DNA from: Gigantopelta aegis
Lineage: Eukaryota; Mollusca; Gastropoda; Neomphalida; Peltospiridae
Length of the DNA stretch: 64,000 nucleotides
Assembly: GCF_016097555.1 (NCBI RefSeq)
Contig: NC_054701.1
Coordinates: forward strand, 61,190,185 to 61,254,184
Direction: 5' to 3'
This document shows, piece after piece, positions 1 through 10,990 of the stretch. Both the position numbers and the translations under genes were made by a program. Under the pieces are notes generated by a model. It saw nothing but the letters and a program-made list of their open reading frames with translations. It searched no databases and was not told the DNA's origin. Positions within the stretch are counted from its first letter, which is position 1. Each line of letters opens with the position of its first letter.

Positions 1-35
1 AGAAAAATAACTCGAAACAGCGAAAAATAACTCGA

Positions 36-115
36 TAGGCCCAGCGACAGTGATCGATCCTAGACCGATCGCGCATCAAGCTAGTGCTTTACCACTGATG
101 CTACATCCCGTCTTC
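36..115 (-). mobile_element. SINE head fragment (head type 1)
   Basis: Read on the minus strand this is the tRNA-like 5' part of the commonest SINE here, with the A-box-like GTAGCATCAGTGGTAAAGC and a B-box-like GGATCGATC. The body and tail are missing, so it is a truncated copy. Confidence 0.7.
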
Positions 116-215
116 ATAAGTAAATAAGTAAATATTCAACACAATGTATAATGACATTGATGACTATAGATGGACCTGTGTTAAAAGTTGAAAGGCTTGA
201 TCACATGACACTGTT

Positions 216-608
216 TTAAAGGGCCATTCCTGAGTTTGCAGCATTGTAAGATGTTTCCGACTAATAAAATATTTCTACGATTAAATTTACATATTAAATA
301 TATTTTTCTTGTTTAGAATATCAGTGTCTGAATACTCAATGCGTTTCTGGTCGTCTTAATATTTGTAAGAAGCCCAAACTGGATTTTGTCTTCAAATAAT
401 TTCGTACGTACGAAAAAAAACAATGGGGGAAATAAAATGAAATTTAACCTAGTACAAATATTAGAACGATCAGAAACACGTTTAATGTACAGCCACTAAT
501 ATTTTACACAGAAAAAAATATATTTCATATGTAAATACAATCGTTAAAAAGTTTCTGTTAGTCGATAACATCTTAAAAATTGCAGCAAACTTAGGAATGT
601 CCCTTTAA
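216..608. mobile_element. TTAA-flanked MITE, copy 1
   Basis: A 385-bp element (220-604) has inverted ends AGGGCCATTCCTGAG and its complement. TTAA lies on each side (216-219 and 605-608). TTAA duplication with AGG-type ends fits Kolobok- or piggyBac-like non-autonomous elements. No transposase is encoded. A second copy in opposite orientation lies at 2019-2408. Confidence 0.75.
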
Positions 609-760
609 TACAATCTGCAATAGATTTTTTATCGTTTTCATTCGTGGGTATACTCTTCTAGTATTTACTTCCACAAGATTCTTCTTCATGATAATATACT
701 GATAGAAAATAAATAAACGAACACATAAATAGCAACAATAAAATTATGTTTTAAGCATTT

Positions 761-950
761 ATTACACAATGGGTATTTTTTATTACAAAGTGGGCTGCTA
801 TTTTTATTGCTGAATGAGTCGTGTTTTATTACACAATGGGTATTTTTTATTACAAAGTGGGCTGCTATTTTTATTGCTGAATGAGTCGTGTTTTATTACA
901 CAATGGGTATTCGCATTACAAAATGGGTCGTTTATTACAAAATGGGCCGT
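761..950. repeat. 67-bp tandem repeat
   Basis: Two nearly identical 67-bp units start at 761 and 828. A diverged partial unit starts at 895. Each opens with ATTACACAATGGGTATT. The short reading frames across it are repeat artefacts. Confidence 0.85.
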
Positions 951-1002
951 AACGCAGGTGTTGATTTAAATGCAAGAATGCAGTCCGGCAGATTCACAAG
1001 TA

Positions 1003-1234
1003 TTTCATTTCAACTTAAATCCAAGCACTCTGTCCTGGGCACACACCTCAGCTATCTGTCCAGGACAGTGGGTTAGTTGTTAGTGGTTAGTGAGAAAGAA
1101 GAGGGTGTAGTGGTATTACACCTACCCACTGAGTCGTTAAAACTCGCTTTGGATGAGAGCCAGTAGCGGACTGCGAACCCTATACCTACCAGCCTGTAGT
1201 CTGATGGCTTAACTACTGCGCCACCAACGCTGGT
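1003..1234 (-). mobile_element. SINE of head type 2 with its own long body
   Basis: On the minus strand it starts with GGTGGCGCAGTAGTTAAGCC (A-box-like) and has GGTTCGCAGTCC (B-box-like). A body with TGTCCTGGACAG and CCCAGGACAG motifs follows, then a tail at TTGAAATG. Copies of the same body lie at 15580-15735, 15765-16008, 18765-18910 and 22912-23105. Confidence 0.7.
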
Positions 1235-1439
1235 TATATTCACAAGTAATATTGCTGTGTTCCCAACCGCCATGGAACCGTGGGCTGACGAAGTCAGAAC
1301 GCGGATCCATGGTGGACGTGCCTGAACCATGTTGGATAGGGACACGCGAAAATAGTTCCCCACTCCAACCGTACAATCAAGAAGAGAGCTTATGTGATTC
1401 CTACAAAGAATTTAACTGCTTTATTCGCTCAGACCATAC

Positions 1440-1631
1440 AGAGGCGGATCTAGGCTGGGGGGGGGGGGAGAGGGGGGAGGGGCCCCCCTAAATTTGTGAC
1501 AGTTCTATATTTTATTATATATTAATTTACTCTTTTTTTACGATCCCCCTCCAACCTCCTACAAAGTTCCCTTGGCATTTCGCCTCATGTCATTGGGTCC
1601 CCCTAAATGGATTTTCTGGACCCGCTATTGC
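1440..1631. mobile_element. G-rich MITE with GGCGGATC-type ends
   Basis: It opens with CAGAGGCGGATCTAGG and closes with CTGGACCCGCTATTG, an imperfect inverted pair, and holds a G tract near the left end. Ends of this style are common in hAT-like non-autonomous elements. The family is inferred and no coding is visible. Confidence 0.4.
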
Positions 1632-1909
1632 CATATACACAGTACATGAGGTAAAATATAAGTAATACTGGATTCATGTTTCCACTGGGAGAACATTATA
1701 CAATTATTATATATATATATATATAACGTATAAAACACCATGTCGCTTTTCTATAATTAATTTGCAGGTCTTGGCATTTAAAATAATCTGTACAAAGTAT
1801 GACTGGATAAGATATATGAATGTTTTTTGGGTGGGTTGTTGTTGTGTGTTTTTTTTGGGGGGAGGGGGGTTGTTGTTGTTGGGGGGTTTTTGGGGGGATC
1901 TGTAGTAGT

Positions 1910-2020
1910 TATAAAACCATCCCATAATTCTATACAGTTAAATAAAATCTTCTTCAAATCGTTATACATGGGGCAATGAAGCAGGACATGCCGTTCATCT
2001 TCTATACAGTTAAGACAGTT
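1910..2020 (-). mobile_element. LINE 3'-end fragment (zinc-knuckle region)
   Basis: The minus-strand reading contains NCIEDERHVLLHCPMYNDL. This is the C-x2-C...H-x4-C C-terminal signature of non-LTR retrotransposon polyproteins. Only about 35 codons remain. The TTAA MITE at 2019-2408 abuts its 5' side. Confidence 0.55.
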
Positions 2021-2408
2021 AAAGGAACATTCCTGAGTTTGCTGCAATTTTTAAGATGCTATCGACTAACAGATACTTTTTAACGATTGTAATTACATAT
2101 CAATATATTAGTCTGCATAACATATTAGTGGCTGTATATTAAACGTGTTTCTGATCGTTCTGATATTTGTACTAGGTTAAATTTCATTTTATTTCATTTT
2201 ATTTCCTAAAAAATACATACGTACGAAATTATTTGACAAAATCCAGTTTGGGCTTCTTACAAATATTAAGACGACCAGAAACACATTGAATATACAGACA
2301 CTGATATTCTAAACAAGAAAATATATTTAATACGTAAGTTTAATCGTAGAAATATTTTATTAGCCCGAAACATCTTACAATGGAGCAAACTCAGGAATGT
2401 TCTTTTAA
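2019..2408. mobile_element. TTAA-flanked MITE, copy 2 (inverted)
   Basis: A 382-bp relative of the 220-604 element in opposite orientation, with ends AGGAACATTCCTGAG and complement, flanked by TTAA at 2019-2022 and 2405-2408. Both copies share the internal palindrome ACGTACGT/CGTACG. It does not encode protein. Confidence 0.75.
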
Positions 2409-2457
2409 ATACTAACATATCACATAGTTTATAGAACCTCCATTTATTGGAGGACAA

Positions 2458-3150
2458 TTGGGGGGGGGGGGGGGGGGGGGAGAGAAACCTTTATAGATTC
2501 CAATCCTCCATTTGCTTTACACTGTTACAAAATAGCGGGGCGAGGGGAGGGGATGCGCGGCAAATGTCCAGGTCGGACAGAAAAGGTGCACAACAATAGG
2601 TTGCAACATATCATGTAAGACATTATTACATATTACAACTCTAATAATACATTTAACATATTATATTCAATTCAGTTCTTTATTCCGTTATTTAGGTCAT
2701 AGCCCATTTACAGACAACAAAAGGTGACATTTGAAGGACCCGTTGTTCAACAATTCATATAGCAAACTAAATATTATTTAACTGCAATTAGTTTGTATAT
2801 AGATTTTAGGAAGAATAACAATATTTGTATTTTCTAACAATTATTTTCGGTGTACATCATCTCATATATGTCTACAAATTAACTTATATCCCACTATTAT
2901 AGTTTTGATTAATATAATTTATTCTCATATTTATTATTTTCCTTTATTACTATACCCCACCCTCACCCACATACACACTCTTTATCAACATGTAGTCAGC
3001 TTATGTTTGTTGAACAACTGGACCTTTGTGCAGGTGACATTATTCCAAAGTACCACTATATGAACATCATAGTTATAATCTTCTATGCATTTACATTATA
3101 CACCAGATCTGTAACTTTCACCACTTCTTTTTTTTCTTAACTGCAATGCT
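2458..3150. other. Noncoding AT-rich stretch with a poly-G tract
   Basis: A G tract at 2460-2480 is followed by AT-rich DNA in which I see no gene, RNA or recognisable element. Confidence 0.5.
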
Positions 3151-3440
3151 TTAAGCTAAATAAATACCTAAACCTTTTAATATATTTTCATTTCTTGTAG
3201 ACATCAATTCATTAAAAGTATACAAGGATCTATTTGTCAAAAACTTTCTAGGTATATACATTTCTCTTAAAGTTTCATATAGTGAACAATTTATAATAAA
3301 ATGGAATTCGTTTTCTACTTCTCTTTTATTACATAATTTACAAATCCTATCCCTTTTATTTAAACCTATATTTCTACCTTCGTCCACCGCTAGACCCACT
3401 CCTCCCATTCTTTGATCTTGACAACGTATTATCAACAGTC
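3151..3440 (-). mobile_element. LINE 3'-end fragment
   Basis: A 94-codon open frame carries RICKLCNKREVENEFHFIIN followed by CSLYETLR. This is the zinc-knuckle-like C-terminus of CR1/L2-type non-LTR polyproteins and resembles the element at 38372-39466. The reverse transcriptase and endonuclease domains are absent, so the copy is 5' truncated. Clade assignment by eye is uncertain. Confidence 0.6.
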
Positions 3441-3708
3441 GTACCTTCCTATTTCAGAATTGATATTTTATAAAGTGTTGGTAGAACTTTCAAAGTTTAG
3501 TTTGTATACTAGTAACACATTAATCATGTATATATTTTTTAAATAAATAATATACTAAAGTAGACAATGAACGTTTTCACTTCTTAATTTTACGTGTTAA
3601 AATCGACAAATTCAAATAAATATTATTTCGTTTGGAGAGGGTAAAGTTGGGGAGGTGGGGGTTGTTTAACGACATCAAAGATAAAGCATATTGATTTAAT
3701 AATGATCC

Positions 3709-3780
3709 GACCCCATACAACCGTAAATAAAATGTGTTGAGTGCGTCGTTAAATAAAGCATATCCTATCCTTCCTTCCAT
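3709..3780 (+). mobile_element. SINE tail fragment (tail A)
   Basis: Only the last 70 bp or so of a tail-A SINE remain, ending GTGCGTCGTTAAATAAAGCA with a pyrimidine-rich repeat after it. Confidence 0.65.
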
Positions 3781-3796
3781 TGCTGTTGCATGTCTA

Positions 3797-4130
3797 ACAT
3801 TTGGTAATTTTGACATATATCTTAGAGAGGAATCGGGTGCATGTGCAGGGGGAGGGTATTGGAGGTCGACACCCTTACTTGCCCAAGCTTAAAAAAAATT
3901 TGAAATGTATTTTTTGGGGGAGCATGGCACCATATAAACTTAGCTTAACACAGTCTATGACCCCAACCCCGCTGAAATCCCTGCACACGCGCCTTGGAAA
4001 CCCGCTACATTTTTTTTTAGCAACGGATCGTTTATATGTACCATCCCACAGACAGGATATCACATACCATGGTCTTTTTGTATACCCGCCGATGGGGATC
4101 GATCCTAGACTGACCGCACATTAAAAAACA
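3797..4130 (-). mobile_element. SINE (head 1, tail B) with a foreign insert
   Basis: Tail-B sequence at 3800-3835 and body plus head at about 3998-4130 belong to one minus-strand SINE. Roughly 160 bp between them are not SINE sequence, so an insertion or replacement has split the copy. Confidence 0.6.
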
Positions 4131-4768
4131 CCCCACCTTTTTAGGTCTAAGTAATGAATAAAAATAACATATAGTCTTGAAAAATGTTACGTAAATCGAA
4201 CACAGTACCCTCTTCCTCTACCCCTAGAGCGTTACGTAATTAGAAACACCCCCTTACATGTAGCGCGTATGCCAACAGCTGGCCACTGTCAAAACTTCAA
4301 GGCAAATCCCCCACTCACCGACCCCTGGAAAGGCGTTGTACCATACATCTATGGATATAAATATGTTTTGGAGATATGAGACGACCCCTCGATCAAGACA
4401 GTTAAATTTGTAAAAATAAATTGCGAAATCTCACGTGATCTCTTGTTGGGGAATTCTATACTTGTGATAAGCCAATGAAAACGATCGGTACGAGCCCGTC
4501 AAAAGTGTTCCACTTTCAAAATCATGGCTTTGTTTTTGACCTGGATAAGCCAGAGTAGTAAAACCAATGCAGAGTGCGGCGTGATATATGCACCAAACGT
4601 AATTGGATTTTCTGTTCTATATGCTTAAATAATAAAAAAAAATATTCCAGGGAATGTAGTTTTAATGCAAACAAAATATAACCCAACAAAATATAACATC
4701 TTTATTGGAGTTAAAATGGAAGGGTGCCAAATACAAAATAAGCTGGAAAATAGGGAAGGAAGGAAAGG
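4131..4768. other. Noncoding stretch, nothing recognised
   Basis: AT-rich DNA with no convincing open frame, tRNA fold or terminal repeats. Confidence 0.4.
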
Positions 4769-4769
4769 A

Positions 4770-4832
4770 AATGTTTTATTTAACGACACACTCGACACAT
4801 TTTATTTACGGTTATATGGCGTCGGATAAAAA
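4770..4832 (-). mobile_element. SINE tail fragment (tail A)
   Basis: The complement of tail A (AAATGTTTTATTTAACGACA, then TTACGGTTATATGGCGTC) is present without body or head. Confidence 0.6.
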
Positions 4833-5244
4833 AAAACATAGGGAAGGAGTCCAACACGTTCAAGCGCAACTCTGGGCGGTGCAACTTGTGTTTGAAAGAG
4901 AAGCGTATGTCTTTCTATTTACGTATATATATCAGCCACCTGTCCACAACGGCCATTTTTTCTAGGTCCCTGAGTGACCAATATATTCAGATTCGACTGT
5001 GTGTGTGCAGGCGCGGATTTAGTGGGGGGCCCAAGGGGCCCGGGCCCCCCCCCCCCTATTTTGGGGGGTCAAGCTTCTGTTTTTTTTTTTTAACTATAGC
5101 ATACACCATGGCTGTTGATACACATTGGCCCAGTTGTTCAAAGCAATGTATATTACTGAAACAACTGTTTCGATATTTCTTCCCATTTACCAGCAGCCGC
5201 AGTCAACGGAAAACCAGCCTAATATGGGAAGGAGAGGTGACCAC

Positions 5245-5972
5245 TTTAAAAATTGAATAAATTAAGTGTTCGGCAATTGTGCATAATTAAGAAACATATA
5301 TTTTTTCATGTACATGTAGTTGTCTTAAAAATGGAAAATGATGAACTGCACATGCGCATTACGATACTTTTTGTAAATGCATGCGCCTGAATACAGTTAG
5401 AAACGTCGCACTTTTTCCTATTTACTCTAGGGTGTTTCATATATATTTATTACTTTTACTGTTAATGTCTTTTCAACGATATCTAAGTATATAAAATACT
5501 AGACCGCCCTGTGTAGGAACGTCCTGTATAGAGCCGTCATCACTATATATATATGTTTTTTTTTTTTTTTTGTAATACTACACACGCACACGTTATACCA
5601 TCGAAGTCCCAAACGGCGTTCACTTAACAACAAAAACACGAATACGATATTTACGGAAATATTATTCTACATTTTTCAGCTACGATACGTGAAACAAAAT
5701 AGATTTTAATCATTTAACGTAAAAAATCAACAATTTGGATGTAAAACAAATCCATTCTAGTAAACAAAAGTGAAACACCCTAGAGTAAATAGGAAAAAGT
5801 GCGACGTTTCTAACTGCATTCAGACGCATGCATTTTCAAAAAGTATCGTAATGCGCATGTGCAGTTCATCATTTTCCATTTTTAAGACAACTACATGTAC
5901 ATGAAAAAATATATGTTTCTTAATTATGCACAATTGCCGAACACTTAATTTATTCAATTTTTTTAAAAGGAA
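5245..5972. mobile_element. Foldback element with about 195-bp inverted arms
   Basis: The arms 5245-5440 and 5771-5972 are inverted copies of each other. The arms meet the 330-bp loop at GGGTGTTTCA / TGAAACACCC. Outer ends read TTTAAAAATTG / CAATTTTTTTAAAA. The loop contains AT microsatellite and no transposase. Part of the loop (about 5650-5770) resembles 13545-13670. Confidence 0.75.
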
Positions 5973-6952
5973 AAATTCAATTTGTCAAGCGTTCTGGTCC
6001 GGTCCGCGTTTTATTAACACACATCGCTCACACTTGATGTCAATACTGATAGGCGTTACGTCCATACCTGCGCATACTTTGTAAAATATAATTTTTTAAA
6101 TGAATTGATTCTAAATTAACAAAATTTATATACTCAAAATTATTTACAACTGTTATGAATGTATTATGAATACTATTCACTTCAATAGAGGCAAAAAATG
6201 TAGCATACCTTTTGCAGATCGAATATAATAATTGAAAACAAATTCTAACAACAGGGGTCCTAAAAATCAAAAAATTAAATTCTTTGGCCTCGTTGATCTG
6301 GCACGTGTGAGGTTATGTGACACGCACCGAAAGTTAATTCGTCTTCCTCCATTTTAAGTCAATTTCTACGAGTCATATGGATCCGATATCGGTAATTTTA
6401 AGGAATAAACAAAAACGACTTAGTAAAATTAATGGTTTTAGGGGTTTGTAAAGTTTTGTATTTAGATACTTACTTTTCTCAACTTTATTGTTTATAAAAA
6501 TGTTCCTGAACTGTGAAGAAAAACCTCATAAATGAACGACATGCCGATGACAACAAATCGATTGCACGAATCGTGCACGAGAAAACAAAGTGAACGGAAT
6601 TTGAAGCATAACGCAGTTAGGGACGTTGACGATACATATGCACATATATATTTTATTGATTATTATTCACAATATACATATATTTTCTTTATTATTACTG
6701 ACTTCCACCCTCATATCTCAGTACACATGTAGACAAACGTCAACTGGTAACAACTGGTAACCATTCACTGCAGTGTATACTACAGAACGTCCTGTGCAGA
6801 ACCGTGCTGTGTAGGAACGTCCTGTACAGAGTCGTCATCACTATATATATTTGATAATACGCACACGCACACGTTAAATATATATATATTTTTTTTTTCG
6901 AGTATTATCCAAAATATACATATATTTTCTTTATATACAAACAAGCAAGCAT

Positions 6953-7107
6953 GGGCGTACATAGGATTTTGAAAAGGGGGGTTCCAAAATAGATTGCAGA
7001 GATATTGTGCATATATTTCTATGTTGAGTAAATAAAATATTGTCAGATATATTAAATTATAAAAAAAAGCGATTTCAGGGGGGGGTTCGGTCGAACCCCC
7101 CCCCCCC
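6953..7107. mobile_element. G/C-tract MITE with GGGCGTAC-type ends
   Basis: CATGGGCGTACATAGG at the left and GTACGCCTATGAC at the right form imperfect inverted ends around G-rich then C-rich tracts. It is noncoding. It resembles the other elements with GTGGCGTA-like ends at 33387 and 60305. Confidence 0.45.
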
Positions 7108-7117
7108 GTACGCCTAT

Positions 7118-7308
7118 GACAAGGGATCTTTTATATGCATCATCACATAGACAGGATAGCACATACCATGGTCTTTGATGTACCAGTCGTGGTGCACTGG
7201 CTGGAACGAGAAATAGCCCAATGGCAATGGGCCCACCGACGGGGATCGATCCCAAACCGACCGCACATCAAGCGAGCGCTTTACCACTGGGCTACGTCTC
7301 GTCCCCAC
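7118..7308 (-). mobile_element. SINE (head 1), 3' truncated
   Basis: The minus-strand copy has the full tRNA-like head (GTAGCCCAGTGGTAAAGCGC, GGGATCGATCCC) and half the body, ending at AAAAGATCCCTTG. The tail is missing. A short segment at 7308-7343 next to it matches the arms of the foldback element at 40153-41098. Confidence 0.8.
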
Positions 7309-7375
7309 ACTACAGAAAGAAACCCGACAGCACCCATATTCAGCACTTCGACGTCAGTTTTCCAAAGCTCGCTGA

Positions 7376-7547
7376 CCATTGGAGCACATTAATTAATAAA
7401 TCATCGGCTATTTGATGTCAAACATTTGGTCAATCTGACACGTAGGAAACCCGCTACATTTTTCCTAATGCAGCAAGGGATCTTTTATAAGCACATAGTA
7501 CTGCGGCCTTTGATCATTTGTGGTTCACTGGTTGGAACGACATAAAA
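7376..7547 (-). mobile_element. SINE tail B and body fragment
   Basis: The minus-strand copy reads the tail B motif ATTAATCATCGGC-like region, then the shared body up to the GGTTCACTGG segment. The head is missing. Confidence 0.65.
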
Positions 7548-7692
7548 ACTTCAGATGGAGAAGAACTATATCATTACTTCTGTGACCTGTTGGTTTTTGT
7601 TTTGTTGTTGGGTTTTGGGGTTTTTTCTCTCTCTTTTTTTTTTCCTTCTTTTTTAGGAGGGAAGGCGTTGTGTTGTGGGGATGGGTTTTTTG

Positions 7693-7695
<3 letters not shown>

Positions 7696-7790
<95 letters not shown>

Positions 7791-7832
7791 ATTATGATTA
7801 TGATTATTATTGTTATTATTATTATTATTATT
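7696..7832. repeat. (TA)n-(TG)n-(TTA)n compound microsatellite
   Basis: About 50 bp of TA, then about 40 bp of TG, then ATT repeats. It lies about 95 bp upstream of the splice acceptor of the cysteine-rich exon. Open frames here (IYIYIY, CVCVCV) are artefacts. Confidence 0.95.
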
Positions 7833-7925
7833 TTACATGTATCCAGAGCCCCTAATTTGTTTAGGTTACACAACTGTAGGTATCGCCTTGGTGAATAATT
7901 AATAATTATTGCTGTCGCTTTGCAG

Positions 7926-8292
7926 TTTCTACAAAACCAGCATGATCAGTTTGAATTGCTCCGATGTCCAATGCTTGGCCCCCAAACCTCTGTGTTATAA
8001 AGGAAAGTGCTATCACACTTGTCCTGATAACCTGGTGGTAAACAACAGTATATGCATCAGCTCAGATGACTGCTCCAGTGCTGGCTGGGTAATGTTCAAC
8101 ACGGAATGCTTAAAGGACTGTCCATTTGCTTACAGAAATATAACTCTCCAAGAAGTTTTCATCTGCAGAAGTAATACAGTGCCTCTCTGTCTTATGGCAT
8201 TTTTCACAGTGTGTCTGGTGCTGGTTTCATTTGCCTGTCATAGATTTTTTAAAGGTCCCAAGAAAGTTGAAACTCCAAAAGGGGAAGAACAG
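7926..8292 (+). CDS. Gene 1 exon: cysteine-rich ectodomain and transmembrane helix
   Basis: 122 codons after a one-base split codon. Ten cysteines lie before the helix. The repeated pattern is C-I-x5-C-x3-AGW-x3-N-x2-CLKDCP. NNS and NIT are likely N-glycosylation sites. Residues 85-108 (PLCLMAFFTVCLVLVSFACH) form the helix, followed by basic FFKGPKK. The donor is CAG|GTACGT. Gene 2 aligns along most of the length but has one extra cysteine-rich unit. Confidence 0.75.
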
Positions 8293-9504
8293 GTACGTAC
8301 AGTGTACACATTTAACAACATTTTCCTAGGGCTAGTTCTGGGTGAGCAAGACATTTCGCCAAATGATCTATTTAAAAAAAACTTCATTAACTGCAAAAAA
8401 AGAAGTTATTTTCCTAATAAAATAGCAATTTTTACATGAAATGTATTCGCCAAATAAAAATAAAATTAACCAATTGCTTTGAAAATTCAAAGTTGGTGAA
8501 CATGGCAAGTGCCACAGCTAGCCCTGCTTGTCTCACTTCCTGCTAAGTTGGCAAACTCAGCATCTCTGTTACAGACCGGCCTCGGTGGCGTCATGGCAGG
8601 CCATCGATCTACAGGCCGGTAGGTACTGGGTTCGGATCCCAGTCGAGGCATGGGATTTTTAACCCAGATACCGACTCCAAACCCTGAGTGAGTGCTCCGC
8701 AAGGCTCAATGGGTAGGTGTAAACCACTTGCACCGACCAGTGATCCATAACTGGTTCAACAAAGGCCATGGTTTGTGCTATCCTGCCTGTGGGAATTGCA
8801 AATAAAAGATCCCTTGCTGCTAATCGGAAGAGTAGCCCATGTAGTGGCGACAGCGGGTTTCCTCTCAAAATCTGTGTGGTCCTTAACCATATGTCTGACG
8901 CCATATAACCGTAAATAAAATGTGTTGAGTGCGTCGTTAAATAAAACATTTCTTTCTTTCTCTGTCACAGTCTGGTTGTAGCTCAGAATGCATTCTTATG
9001 TGAAATAGAAACTGTACATATCTCATGAATAGTGTCAGTGGCTTTAAATATGATTGTCCTATGTGGCAGTCTTTCATTCCTTCACGTGAGGATTATACTG
9101 ATATATAACATGCATTAGTGATATTCCAATGAACCATTATAATGGACAACTAATCGGTTTGGATCCGCCAATGTGACGATCGATTATAAAAAACTAATTG
9201 TTCTTCCAGTTTAGATAATAGAAATAATGTAAATATGATGGGGTTTGAGTTTGTTTTCATGTGTACATAAAGAAAGAATATATGAAATGGTAAATAGGTG
9301 CATTGCCCTTATAATTCAAATCCATTTTATGTTTATATAATTCTAACCGATTTTGTAATCGAATGTTGATTGGTTGGTGCCAACAGATTATAACCGATCA
9401 CTGATGATGAAATTCGAACTGATTCCCAACACTAACATACATAAAGCATTTAATTACAATGATACCTCCCTTCTACCTTCTCTTCTTTTGTGTATCTGGC
9501 TTTT

Positions 9505-9567
<63 letters not shown>

Positions 9568-10538
9568 TGTGTGTGTGTGTGTTTATGTGTCTGTGTGTCT
9601 GTGTGTCTCACTCTCCCACTCACTGTGTTCTATTATATTGTATACTAGTATTATATTTGTATTTCATCACACAAATATTATCTTGTGATTCATAAAAGCA
9701 AATGTTTCAGTGGATAGTTTAATGTTTTACAGACCAGTTATATAAACCATATTATTTTACAATTATTTTAGCTTTTTAATAATATTTATTTGAATTTATT
9801 TTGATTTTATATCTTTTTTCCCAGCAAATTCAAGATGATGATGATGATCAAACCCTTTTACTCAGCAGTGAAGCATATGTATCTACTCCAGAGCTGTATC
9901 ACAGAAGCCCACACATGCATAACGATGACACATCTTTGAAAAGGACTATGGGAGATGTTGAAGGAATGCAGGAACGTGACACATCTCTGAAGGAAGTGGG
10001 TTTGTGTCAAGCAGTGCATGAAGCAGATACACATATGAAGGAAGTGGTTGACTGGAGTTTGTCAGCACATACCTCAGAAACAGTTTTGAAGGAGAGTAAT
10101 GGCTGGTTGCAATCAGTGCAGGGAACTGACACATCTAAAAGGGAACAAAGTGACTGGAGTCAGACAATGCACAATTCTGACCCATCTCAGATGGAAGAGA
10201 TTGGGAGAAATCAGTCTATGCATGATGAGGATACCATTCTGAAGGAAATGATTGGTAGAAACCAACCAATGCATGGAGAGAACACTGTTCTGAAGGAAGT
10301 AATAGTCAGTAATCAACCAATCATTGAAGAGGACACTGTGCTGAAGGAAGTGATTGACAGCAACCAACCAATGCGTGAAGAGATCACTGTTTTGAAGGAA
10401 GTGATTGACAGAAATCAATCAATTCATGAAGATGAAACATTCTTGAAAGAAATGTTTGACAGAAGTCAACTATTGCTTGATGATGACACATCTCTGAAGC
10501 AAGTGGTTGACAGAAATCAATCGATGCATAAACATTAA
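7926..10538 (+). CDS. Cysteine-rich single-pass membrane protein, gene 1 (last two exons seen)
   Basis: Two exons, 7926-8292 and 9825-10538, join in phase 0 across a 1.5-kb intron to give at least 359 codons. The order is a cysteine-rich ectodomain, one transmembrane helix, a basic stop-transfer segment, an acidic patch and a long tail of 17-residue repeats. The first exon follows a TTTGCAG acceptor and starts mid-codon. Upstream exons with the signal peptide must therefore lie outside the recognisable part. A paralogue with the same exon layout is at 54841-57635. I do not recognise the family. The cysteine spacing recalls growth-factor-receptor-type cysteine-rich domains, but that is inference. 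Its neighbour 5.6 kb downstream on the same strand is a TIR gene. Confidence 0.7.
8575..8958 (+). mobile_element. SINE (head 2, tail A), complete, in the gene 1 intron
   Basis: The head is ACCGGCCTCGGTGGCGTC with B-box-like GGTTCGGATCC, then the shared body, then tail A ending in a TTTC repeat. A 12-bp duplication TCTCTGTTACAG / TCTCTGTCACAG (8563-8574, 8959-8970, one mismatch) brackets it. One mismatch suggests a moderately young insertion. Confidence 0.85.
8971..9510. other. Intronic DNA of gene 1, nothing recognised
   Basis: AT-rich intron sequence between the SINE and the CT microsatellite. I see no further exon or repeat family. Confidence 0.5.
9511..9582. repeat. (CT)n-(GT)n microsatellite
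   Basis: About 52 bp of CT then a GT run, inside the gene 1 intron. Confidence 0.95.
9825..10538 (+). CDS. Gene 1 last exon: tail of 17-residue repeats
   Basis: 237 codons after a TTTTTTCCCAG acceptor. An acidic QIQDDDDDQ start is followed by about eleven 17-residue units. A typical unit is RNQSMHDEDTILKEMIG, with conserved D/E-T-x-LKE and a basic-N-Q start. The units are acidic and lack cysteine, which suits a cytoplasmic scaffold or docking tail (inference). The stop at 10536-10538 falls where an AT microsatellite begins. One more unit is readable after it in another frame (10556-10624). The gene 2 tail shares the motif QP-x2-HxDTHLKDV. Confidence 0.75.
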   Translation, partial: QIQDDDDDQTLLLSSEAYVSTPELYHRSPHMHNDDTSLKRTMGDVEGMQERDTSLKEVGLCQAVHEADTHMKEVVDWSLSAHTSETVLKESNGWLQSVQGTDTSKREQSDWSQTMHNSDPSQMEEIGRNQSMHDEDTILKEMIGRNQPMHGENTVLKEVIVSNQPIIEEDTVLKEVIDSNQPMREEITVLKEVIDRNQSIHEDETFLKEMFDRSQLLLDDDTSLKQVVDRNQSMHKH

Positions 10539-10916
10539 ATATATATATATATAAGGAAATAGTTGACAGAAATCAACCAATGCATGAAAAGGACACGTTT
10601 TTGAAGGATACGGCTGATGAGTGAGCCACCAAACGAAGAAGCTGACACATCTGTTGGCAGAAGATATGGGGCGAGAATGAATCAGATGCTAAGTCAGCCA
10701 TAGAGCTTACAAACAGTTGTAAATTTACAACTTGGGCGCCATACGATGTAACTAAATGATATGATCTAAGAGCACATATTGTAAAGTCATTATTAATATT
10801 TTTAAAATGATCAAAACCTGTTATTTCGTTCAGTTCAGTAACACTTATAGTACATTCTTGTTATTTTCCGTTGTACACATATTACTAAAAGGTCACATTT
10901 CTCTTTTAAAGAGTAA

Positions 10917-10917
<1 letters not shown>

Positions 10918-10988
<71 letters not shown>
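10918..10988. repeat. (TC)n microsatellite
   Basis: About 70 bp of uninterrupted TC downstream of gene 1. Confidence 0.95.

Positions 10989-10989
<1 letters not shown>

Positions 10990-10990
<1 letters not shown>

Noticed and set aside
3801-4124. 107-codon plus-strand frame
   Set aside because: Runs through an antisense SINE.
7574-7873. Open frames across TA/TG microsatellite
   Set aside because: Simple-sequence translation (IYIYIY, HTHTHT) on both strands.
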